DNA of 22,711 nt from Phocaeicola plebeius (lineage in GTDB: Bacteria; Bacteroidota; Bacteroidia; Bacteroidales; Bacteroidaceae), in assembly GCF_003437535.1 (NCBI RefSeq), contig NZ_QSQT01000044.1, forward strand, positions 1 to 22,711, given 5' to 3'. The translations under genes were made by a program, and so were the position numbers. A model generated the notes under the pieces. It was not told where the DNA came from. It was given only the letters and a program-made list of their open reading frames with translations, and did not search any database. How positions within the stretch are numbered: the first letter of the stretch is position 1; each line of letters opens with the position of its first letter. Positions 14,385-20,056 of this stretch are shown here, piece by piece.

Positions 14385-15452
14385 CTAATAGTGGTAATCG
14401 GGCTTGAAGGAATACTTCCTGCCGTTTTCCTGCACTATCATCCGTTTGTTGCGCAGCATGGTGATAAGCGCCACTGCATTCTGGTGATTCAGTCTAACCC
14501 CTTCTGCCAGATAAGTCCTGATTAAGGTGTCTTCCAGCTCCTTGTAGCCGTATTCCTCTTTCAGTGCAAAAGCGTCTTCCAGTGCGGCACGGTGCTGCGG
14601 TTCTGAAATATCCTTGTAAGGGTCAAACTTTTCCACCGAGGGTCTTCCCGGCTTCCTTGCTTCCGGCTTGTAGCCTTCCGCAAGTTCGGGCAGGGCTCTG
14701 TCGTTGATGCAGAATGCAAAAGGCTCGAAATCCATCGCCCGGATGTGCATGGCGGAAACATGGCTGATGTCGCTGTTCCCCTTGTCCTTTTCCACCAGCA
14801 GGACTGTTTCCGCCTTGTTGTTCAGTTCCGTACCAATGTGCCCTCTTGCGTTCTCATCCCCCTTGTTCTGATGCAGTATCGTATGGATATGAATCTGCCT
14901 GTCGTCCGTCCACTGCATCAGCTTGGATATGATGCGGGTGGATTCACCGGGGCTGTTGATGTCGTACACCATATCCCGGATGCCGTCTATGATGACCAGC
15001 CCAATATCCGGTGAGTGGTAGATAGCCTGTTCTACAATGCTGATGCGCTGTTCCGGGGTGTATTTTCTCAAAGCGAGAAACTCCAGATAACCGCTGTCCC
15101 TGTCATCGGGCAATCCTGCCATCCGCAGGATCCGCTTCATCACTTTCAGGCAGTGGTAGGGGCTTTGCTCCGTATCTATATAAAGCACTTTCCGCTTTTC
15201 CTCGGGCAGTTCAGCCGCATATCGTAACACGGTACCGTTCTTCAATGCAGCGGCTACGATAGCCGATACATTGAAGGTTTTCTTGCTCTTGGCTTTGCCG
15301 ATGGATGCGCTGAAATTGCCCAGCGTCCCGATGACAGAGCCGTGTACTTTCAGAATTTCGGGGGCTTTTTCGTAGCATCTTGACAGACTTAGCCGGGATT
15401 CCTGCCAGAGGATAACGGCTTGTTCGGGTGATATTTCTTTTATATAGTCCAT
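14385..15452 (-). CDS. RepA-like RecA-fold ATPase (replicative helicase type)
   Basis: A 355-residue protein starting MDYIKEISPE; the frame extends upstream through the neighbouring gene, but a full Shine-Dalgarno site just before 15452 fixes this start. It shows a modified P-loop G52-KAKSK-K58-T59 within FSASIGKAKSKKTF, a Walker B strand IGLVIID156, and further RecA-fold signatures (VLYIDTEQS, and HTILHQNKGDENARGHIGTEL). This fits the hexameric RepA/DnaB-like helicase group found on Bacteroides mobile elements. It probably unwinds element DNA during replication or transfer together with the primase downstream. The C-terminal ~80 residues look like a winged-helix tail. The second Gly of the classical GxxxxGK[ST] is Lys here, which is odd but may be usual in this subfamily. 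Confidence 0.82.
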   Translation of the reverse strand: MDYIKEISPEQAVILWQESRLSLSRCYEKAPEILKVHGSVIGTLGNFSASIGKAKSKKTFNVSAIVAAALKNGTVLRYAAELPEEKRKVLYIDTEQSPYHCLKVMKRILRMAGLPDDRDSGYLEFLALRKYTPEQRISIVEQAIYHSPDIGLVIIDGIRDMVYDINSPGESTRIISKLMQWTDDRQIHIHTILHQNKGDENARGHIGTELNNKAETVLLVEKDKGNSDISHVSAMHIRAMDFEPFAFCINDRALPELAEGYKPEARKPGRPSVEKFDPYKDISEPQHRAALEDAFALKEEYGYKELEDTLIRTYLAEGVRLNHQNAVALITMLRNKRMIVQENGRKYSFKPDYHY

Positions 15453-15453
15453 A

Positions 15454-15465
15454 ATCACCTCCTTT
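15454..15465 (-). promoter_or_regulatory. Exceptionally strong Shine-Dalgarno site
   Basis: The minus strand reads AAAGGAGGTGAT, a 12-base match to the canonical anti-Shine-Dalgarno end of 16S rRNA, with GGAGG five bases before the ATG at 15452. It overlaps the stop codon of the upstream gene (15464-15466), so the two genes are coupled. Such sites are rare in Bacteroidetes. Confidence 0.85.
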
Positions 15466-15772
15466 ATCTGCGTCCTCCGGTTTTCTTGCCAGCCAGTTCC
15501 AGCGCCAGTTCCGCATCCACGATAATCTTGCGTCCAATCTGGGTAATGGCTTTGTCTATCTTTCCGCTTTTCTTGATGCGGTTGGCTGTGGGCAGGCTGC
15601 ACCCGAAAAGCTTGGCTATGCCGAGTATGCCGTACACGTACTTTCTTTCCGTGTCGGTGGTCGGCTGCGGTTGCGCCTCTGCCTGTACCGAAGCGTGTCT
15701 GCTTAGAAAAAGGAACTCTTCGCCTGTCATCTGCCAGACGGGTTTCACTAACAGTTCTTTGAGGTTGTTCAT
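15464..15772 (-). CDS. DUF3853-family helix-turn-helix protein
   Basis: A 102-residue protein starting MNNLKELLVK (an in-frame longer start at 15811 adds 13 unlikely residues). The start (KPVWQMTGEEFLFL) and the C-terminal segment YGILGIAKLFGCSLPTANRIKKSGKID, followed by AITQIGRKIIVDAELALEL, match the DUF3853/excisionase-like winged HTH of Bacteroides mobile elements. The likely role is DNA binding: control of the replication operon, or an excision/replication accessory factor. It lies directly upstream of the RepA-like gene with overlapping signals. Its own promoter region contains copies of a 12-mer repeat (15855-15866, 15926-15955), which it or an element regulator could bind. The binding target is inference. 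Confidence 0.82.
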   Translation of the reverse strand: MNNLKELLVKPVWQMTGEEFLFLSRHASVQAEAQPQPTTDTERKYVYGILGIAKLFGCSLPTANRIKKSGKIDKAITQIGRKIIVDAELALELAGKKTGGRR

Positions 15773-15839
15773 CGTCCGTATGATTACTTGTTTGACAATA
15801 GCCCTGCGCACAGGCCGTTTCTTCTGTTCTCGAACGATG

Positions 15840-15866
15840 CAAAATTAGGTAGGGTTTTGAGTGGTA
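15840..15866 (-). promoter_or_regulatory. Promoter of the DUF3853-repA-primase operon with possible operator
   Basis: The minus strand has TAATTTTG (15840-15847), a TAnnTTTG -7 box. The 12-mer TACCACTCAAAA (15855-15866 on the minus strand) occupies the spacer where RNA polymerase would sit. The same 12-mer forms both arms of the hairpin at 15926-15955. A protein binding it would block this promoter. No TTTG -33 is seen at the right distance. Confidence 0.55.
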
Positions 15867-15925
15867 AGTATGTGGATGATAGATATGGATTGTTCTGTTA
15901 TATCGCTGAATATCAAGAAATAAAA

Positions 15926-15955
15926 ATACCACTCAAAAATTATTTTGAGTGGTAT
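15926..15955 (-). terminator. 13-bp hairpin, terminator and/or operator
   Basis: ATACCACTCAAAA (15926-15938) and its perfect complement (15943-15955) enclose four bases. Read on the minus strand the stem is followed by TTTTTA and further T-rich bases, so it should end the leftward transcript of the coiled-coil gene stopping at 15994. Its arm sequence recurs in the next promoter, so it may also be a protein-binding site. Confidence 0.75.
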
Positions 15956-15993
15956 AAGTGGTCATGTCGTAAAATATATTGGAATATCACGGG

Positions 15994-17058
15994 TTATCGG
16001 AATATTCCGTCCATTTCCTTGGCGAACTTTTGGTTGGGAATACTGGGTAAATCGGAAACGGGTTCCCTGTACTTGGACTTGTAATAGTCTTCATCAATAT
16101 CCAGGTGTTTCAGGATGGCTTCCTTCCATTTGTCCTTATCCTGCCCCGGCAACTGCTCCCTCATCAGGGAAATCAGATAGCATACCCGTATCTTTTCCCT
16201 TGGCTTTATTTTCAGTACGCACTGGCAGGGATGCAGATTCATGCAGGCATAGAAATCCGGTGCGGTAATGTCTTCAAACTGTTCCCCTGCACAAACTTCA
16301 TGAATTAGGGAAATCAGCTTCATGCTGAAATATTCAGGCAATCCGGCAGTCGTAGCTGTAGTCGATGCGGTTGTAGTTTCAGCTTCCGGCTGGCTGTCTG
16401 TACGGCTCTGCCTGTCTGCTTCGTTCGGTTGGCTTTCTTCGTCCGGTACATATTTGGTCAGGATGCCCATGAAGTGTACGCTAAGCAGGTAGATGTCGTC
16501 GCAACGGTTTTTCATGTATTGCCGGGCTTCTTTCCAGAGAAGGGTTTGCTGCTCATAAAGATGCTCCAGTTGGGCTTTCTCCCTTTCATATTCAGCCTTG
16601 CAACGCTCATATTCTCTTTCCGCCAGCTTTTCTTCTTCGGGTGTATGCTCTCGGTAGCCAATGGAATCATAGCGGTTGTTGGCTTCGTTCATCGGTTTGC
16701 GCAGCCTGTTTACCACTTCCATCTCTTCCTTGATGGTTTCCTTGTAGCGGTCTGCGTATTGGTAGCATACACGTATGATCACTTCGTCATGGAGAAGGCG
16801 GTAAGATTCATAAAGCCGTATGTATTCTTTGACTTCCTTTTTCAGACTTTTCAGCAGCAGGGTACATGGTTCTGGCGGTGTATGCAGCACCAGTTCAAGG
16901 ATAGCTTGCTCAAAAGCCTTTATATCGCTCCATTTCGAGTAGAAATCAACGATGAATTTCTGCTTTTCAAAAGAGAAAGTATGGCTTACAATCCAATCTT
17001 TGCAGATTCTGTTCAGCTCCCCGTATTGAGGAATGAGGGTTGTTATCGTTTTCTGCAT
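15994..17058 (-). CDS. Coiled-coil protein of unknown function (element backbone)
   Basis: I do not recognise a named domain in this 354-residue protein. Residues about 95-200 are rich in Glu, Lys, Arg and Leu and look like long helices or coiled coil (REHTPEEEKLAEREYERCKAEYE is part of it). Residues about 215-245 are a low-complexity linker of Gln, Glu, Thr and Ala (ETTTASTTATTA). The C-terminal ~110 residues form a separate folded-looking domain (EYFSMKLISLIHEVCAG, then LPGQDKDKWKEAILKHLDIDEDYYKSKYREP). No signal peptide or membrane segment. It begins 12 bases after the PDDEXK gene and is probably co-transcribed with it. Its place between integrase and replication genes matches the anonymous orf2/orf3 genes of NBU-type elements. 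Confidence 0.75.
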   Translation of the reverse strand: MQKTITTLIPQYGELNRICKDWIVSHTFSFEKQKFIVDFYSKWSDIKAFEQAILELVLHTPPEPCTLLLKSLKKEVKEYIRLYESYRLLHDEVIIRVCYQYADRYKETIKEEMEVVNRLRKPMNEANNRYDSIGYREHTPEEEKLAEREYERCKAEYEREKAQLEHLYEQQTLLWKEARQYMKNRCDDIYLLSVHFMGILTKYVPDEESQPNEADRQSRTDSQPEAETTTASTTATTAGLPEYFSMKLISLIHEVCAGEQFEDITAPDFYACMNLHPCQCVLKIKPREKIRVCYLISLMREQLPGQDKDKWKEAILKHLDIDEDYYKSKYREPVSDLPSIPNQKFAKEMDGIFR

Positions 17059-17070
17059 GGCATACTCTTA

Positions 17071-18357
17071 TTATTGGGGATCCTTGTCAAGGAAAGAAGC
17101 CAGTTCTTCTTCCACTTCTTCTACGCTGGGCAACGCTGATTTCAATTTCTCGGGAATCGCCTTGCTCAATTGGTAATCGCTGATGCCGATGGGCTGGTCA
17201 TAGCCGGAAAGGGCATACTGGGCAACCACTTCGTCCTTTCCTCTGCACAACAAAAGACCGATGGTCTTGTTGTCGTGTTCCCCTCTCAACTTATCATCCA
17301 CCACGTTGATGTAAAAGTTGAGTTGTCCGGCATATTCCGGCTTGAAAGGAGTGGCTTTCAATTCTATGACAATATATGCGTGCAACGGAATGGAATATAG
17401 AATCAGGTCGGCAAAGAAATCGCTGTTTCCGACTTGGAAGTGCTTCTGCCGGGCAACGAAGGCAAAACCGTTGCCCATTTCCAACAGGTAGCGGGTAACG
17501 TGTTTCACCAGCTGTTCTTCAATATCCCTTTCGTCTGCTTTTTCTTTGGCTCCTGCCAAATCAAAGATGTACGGGTCTTTGAGTAGGTAATTGGCAAGGT
17601 CGCTTTGTGGAGCCGGAAGTGTGGTCGTGAAATTGTTTACCTTGTTGTTGCTGATTTGTCGGCTATACAAATCACTGTCAATTTGCATTTTCAATACATT
17701 GCTGCTCCATCCCATTTCCACAGACTGCTTCATGTACCAGTAGCTTAGACCTAAAGGTAGCGAACTGTCAAGTATAGTCATTTGGCTTGTCCAGTTTATT
17801 TTGGCTATAGGAGAGGTCAAGAAAACTTCTTCTATTTCCCTGATTCCCATCCTGTAAATGGCAGACACGGTTTTTCCCACATCTTCAAATTGCGCAGGAA
17901 CTTCCTGCGTAATTGCTAATGATTGACAATCAATCGATTGTATTTGCGCAGTAAGTTCCTGCGTAAATTGCTTGTCATTCAGTTTTAATACTTCATTGGT
18001 CACACTCTGTATGGTTGGGACAGACAGGCTTGCATCTGTTTCTATGAAACTTTGCAACGCTCTTAAAGGATATGCTTTTGCAAACTGGCACATATAGGTA
18101 AGGTTACGTTCCGAATAGCCTTTCTTTTCAGGGTAATGCAGTCGGATAGCCTTTGCCAACTGCTTGATGATTTTGCTTCCCCATCCGTGCAGCTGCTGGT
18201 GATAAAGGATGTAATTGCCTATCTTCCAGTAATGGAACAGCATTTGTGCATTGGCTGCAACAATCAGCCTTACTTGTGCCTGTTCTATTTCCGAACCGAC
18301 CGCTTGTATGAATGCATCAAAATTCGTTTTCTCTATGTTGGATTCCTTGTTGCTCAT
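17071..18357 (-). CDS. DUF1016 / YhcG-type PDDEXK nuclease domain protein
   Basis: A 428-residue protein with the two-part YhcG layout. The N-terminal DUF1016 domain (about 10-190) has FHYWKIGNYILYHQQLHGWGSKII and YSERNLTYMCQFAKAYP. The C-terminal PDDEXK nuclease (about 280-400) shows FAD317LIL and IE332LK334, followed by KPEYAGQLNFYINVVDD. It should cut or process DNA; relatives occur on chromosomes and mobile elements, and a defence or recombination role has been suggested but is not settled. A direct repeat at 17890-17972 encodes a doubled TQE..AQ peptide in the middle linker. It has its own promoter and leads the coiled-coil gene by 12 bases. Length is slightly above the usual ~350 residues. 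Confidence 0.9.
   Translation of the reverse strand: MSNKESNIEKTNFDAFIQAVGSEIEQAQVRLIVAANAQMLFHYWKIGNYILYHQQLHGWGSKIIKQLAKAIRLHYPEKKGYSERNLTYMCQFAKAYPLRALQSFIETDASLSVPTIQSVTNEVLKLNDKQFTQELTAQIQSIDCQSLAITQEVPAQFEDVGKTVSAIYRMGIREIEEVFLTSPIAKINWTSQMTILDSSLPLGLSYWYMKQSVEMGWSSNVLKMQIDSDLYSRQISNNKVNNFTTTLPAPQSDLANYLLKDPYIFDLAGAKEKADERDIEEQLVKHVTRYLLEMGNGFAFVARQKHFQVGNSDFFADLILYSIPLHAYIVIELKATPFKPEYAGQLNFYINVVDDKLRGEHDNKTIGLLLCRGKDEVVAQYALSGYDQPIGISDYQLSKAIPEKLKSALPSVEEVEEELASFLDKDPQ
17890..17972. repeat. Imperfect direct repeat inside the nuclease gene
   Basis: A unit of about 28 bases beginning TTGCGCAG and containing TTCCTGCGTAA occurs at 17890-17917 and 17944-17972 with only a few differences. 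The first copy also holds a perfect 8-1-8 palindrome, CGCAGGAAcTTCCTGCG (17893-17909). In the protein it gives TQELTAQIQ and TQEVPAQFE. It keeps the frame. Confidence 0.75.
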
Positions 18358-18376
18358 ATTGTGATGATAATTTCTA

Positions 18377-18407
18377 CAAATATAGTCATTGATAACTATC
18401 TATGAAA
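18377..18407 (-). promoter_or_regulatory. Promoter of the nuclease-coiled-coil operon
   Basis: The minus strand has TATATTTG (18377-18384), an exact -7 box, and TTTC (18404-18407), one base off TTTG, 19 bases upstream. The start of transcription would be about 13 bases before the ATG at 18357. Confidence 0.65.
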
Positions 18408-18420
18408 CTGTTTGATACTT

Positions 18421-19704
18421 TTATAGTTGATTAAACTTGTTCATGGCATTTGCCTTAATATCATCCGCTATGTCAATGTAGGGTTTCATAGCTTTGTAGT
18501 CGCTGTGTCCCGTCCATTTCATGACCACCTGTGCCGGGATTCCGAGAGCCAGCGCATTGCAGATGAATGTCCTTCTTCCTGCATGGGTACTGAGCAAAGC
18601 GTATTTGGGTGTGACTTCATCAATACGTTCATTTCCCTTGTAGTAGGTTTCCCGTACAGGCTCGTTGATTTCTGCCAGTTCGCCCAGCTCTTTCAGGTAA
18701 TCGTTCATCTTCTGGTTGCTGATGACGGGCAGAGCCATGTAATTCTCGAAATGGATGTCCTTGTATTTGTCCAGTATGGCTTTGCTGTATTTGTTCAGTT
18801 CAATCGTCAGGCTGTCGGCAGTCTTGACTGTGGTTATTTCGATGTGGTCGGACTTCACATCGCTTCTTTTCAGATTGCGAACATCCGAATACCGCAAACT
18901 CGTAAAGCAGCAGAACAGGAAAACATCACGCACACGTTCCAGGTATTGCTTATCCTTGGGTATCTGGTAGTCTTTCAGCTTGTTCAGTTCATCCCAAGTC
19001 AGGAAGATTACTTTTTTCGAGGTGGTTTTCAGTTTCGGTTTGAATGTATCGTATGCAATGTTCTGATGATGTCCTTTCTTGAAGCTCCAGCGCAGGAACC
19101 ATTTGAGGAATCCCATTTGCTTGCCGATGGTGCTGTTTCTCATATCCTTGGTATCACGCAGGAAGTTGACGTATTCGTTCAATCCAAACTCGTCGAAATA
19201 GTTGAACGTTGCATCCTCCTTGAACTCTTTGAGGTGGTTCCTCACTGCTGCAAATTTTTCATAGGTGGATGCCGTCCAGTTATTCTGGTTACCGCACTCT
19301 TTTACAAACTCATCGAATACCTCCCAAAAGCTGACAGGGGCTTCTTCCGGCTGTTCTTCGCTGGTGTCTTTCATTCTCATGTTGAAAGCTTCCTTCAACT
19401 GTTGGGTCGTTGGCATGACCTCCTGCACCTCAAATTCCTTGAAAATATTCTGGATTTCGGCATAGTATTTCAGCAAGTCCGTATTGATTTCGGCTGCACT
19501 CTGCTTTAGCTTGTTGGTACATCCGTTCTTTACCCGCTGCTTGTCTGCATCCCATTTGGCTACGTCAATCCGGTAGCCCGTTGTAAACTCGATGCGTTGG
19601 CTGGCAAAGATGACACGCATACGGATGGGTACGTTCTCTACGATTGGCACACCGTTCTTTTTCCGGCTCTCCAATGCAAAAATGATGTTGCGCTTGATAT
19701 TCAT
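18421..19704 (-). CDS. Tyrosine recombinase (integrase) of the element
   Basis: A 427-residue phage-type integrase starting MNIKRNIIFALE; a longer frame to 19746 would cross the -7 box, so the shorter start is chosen. The N-terminal ~90 residues are an arm-binding domain, the SAM-like core-binding domain is at about 100-210, and the catalytic domain has R271 (CFTSLRYSDVR), K294, H374-x-x-R377 (HAGRRTF), H400 (TGHSDY) and nucleophile Y409 (MKPYIDI). All catalytic residues are present, so it should be active. It catalyses site-specific exchange between the element and the 3' end of tRNA-Ser. It sits beside the right attachment site, transcribed inward. The promoter (19732-19762) overlaps CACCCAA motifs that also occur at the far left end, suggesting self-control. 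It belongs with IntN1/IntN2-like enzymes of Bacteroidetes. Confidence 0.95.
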   Translation of the reverse strand: MNIKRNIIFALESRKKNGVPIVENVPIRMRVIFASQRIEFTTGYRIDVAKWDADKQRVKNGCTNKLKQSAAEINTDLLKYYAEIQNIFKEFEVQEVMPTTQQLKEAFNMRMKDTSEEQPEEAPVSFWEVFDEFVKECGNQNNWTASTYEKFAAVRNHLKEFKEDATFNYFDEFGLNEYVNFLRDTKDMRNSTIGKQMGFLKWFLRWSFKKGHHQNIAYDTFKPKLKTTSKKVIFLTWDELNKLKDYQIPKDKQYLERVRDVFLFCCFTSLRYSDVRNLKRSDVKSDHIEITTVKTADSLTIELNKYSKAILDKYKDIHFENYMALPVISNQKMNDYLKELGELAEINEPVRETYYKGNERIDEVTPKYALLSTHAGRRTFICNALALGIPAQVVMKWTGHSDYKAMKPYIDIADDIKANAMNKFNQL

Positions 19705-19748
19705 AATTGGGTGCGTTTGAAATTCTACACCCAAATATACACCCAATT
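19705..19748. repeat. CACCCAA repeats over the integrase promoter
   Basis: AATTGGGTG (19705-19713) and CACCCAATT (19740-19748) are a perfect 9-bp inverted repeat. A further direct CACCCAA copy lies at 19728-19734. The motif recurs inside the left end hairpins (7328-7353), at both extremities of the element, which fits integrase arm sites or an operator. Confidence 0.7.
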
Positions 19749-19762
19749 ATTGAGATAGCAAA
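19732..19762 (-). promoter_or_regulatory. Promoter of the integrase gene
   Basis: The minus strand has TTTG (19759-19762), 19 bases, then TATATTTG (19732-19739): a perfect Bacteroides promoter about 28 bases before the start codon. CACCCAATT lies in its spacer and CACCCAA overlaps the -7 box. Confidence 0.82.
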
Positions 19763-19854
19763 AGACATTTAGAAACATTTAGTTTTACTCTATGTTGTAA
19801 TTTGCACTTGATTATCAGTTGTTTGCGGTTTTATGAGATTCTGTGAAAGTATAA

Positions 19855-19878
19855 GTTCGAGAGCCTGTCTCTCCGCAA
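19855..19878 (+). repeat. Right attachment site
   Basis: The right copy of the boundary repeat: GTTCGA, three divergent bases, then the identical core CCTGTCTCTCCGCAA (19864-19878). Beyond it chromosomal sequence resumes with the displaced tRNA-Ser terminator. Confidence 0.9.
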
Positions 19879-19908
19879 AATACTGAAAATCAGTAAATTT
19901 AAATAACT

Positions 19909-19952
19909 ACACCCAGCCTTATACATTACAATGTAAAGCTGGGTGTTTTGTT
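19909..19952 (+). terminator. Displaced native terminator of tRNA-Ser
   Basis: ACACCCAGC (19909-19917) pairs with GCTGGGTGT (19938-19946); inside, TACATT pairs with AATGTA across a two-base loop. T-rich bases follow. In the uninterrupted chromosome it would lie about 30 bases after tRNA-Ser. It now follows the element's right end. Confidence 0.8.
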
Positions 19953-19970
19953 TTTCATATCCTCTTACCG

Positions 19971-20002
19971 TTTGCACGATTCAGAAACAAATCGTATCTT
20001 TG
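19971..20002 (+). promoter_or_regulatory. Promoter of the GH84 gene
   Basis: TTTG (19971-19974) and TATCTTTG (19995-20002) are 20 bases apart, a near-ideal Bacteroides promoter. The predicted start is near 20009, leaving a leader of about 48 bases before the ATG at 20057. Confidence 0.8.
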
Positions 20003-20056
20003 AATCAGAGTTTTAATCAAGCAAATACCTTGTATTTACCTCAAATTATCCATATC

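Larger units (their letters stand above)
7269..19878. mobile_element. NBU2-like integrative mobilizable element, about 12.6 kb
   Basis: The element lies between perfect 15-base repeats CCTGTCTCTCCGCAA at 7269-7283 (3' end of tRNA-Ser) and 19864-19878. It contains an integrase next to the right end, replication-type genes (RepA-like ATPase, CHC2/Toprim primase), an oriT-like region and a MobV relaxase, but no conjugation (tra) genes. It would therefore need a helper conjugative element. Gene order int-accessory-primase-mob and the tRNA-Ser target fit the non-replicating Bacteroides units. From memory, NBU2 uses a 13-base core equal to the first 13 bases here. Cargo is the AraC/MBL/cupin/radical SAM block, not a resistance gene. 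All backbone genes look intact, so the element may be active. Confidence 0.92.

Noticed and set aside
18427..19509. 360-codon open frame on the plus strand opposite the integrase
   Set aside because: Long, but antisense to a complete tyrosine recombinase with all catalytic residues; its composition is that of a reverse-frame shadow.
7269..19878. Self-transmissible conjugative transposon
   Set aside because: A relaxase is present but no tra/mating-pair or coupling genes occur within the boundaries, so it is mobilizable only.
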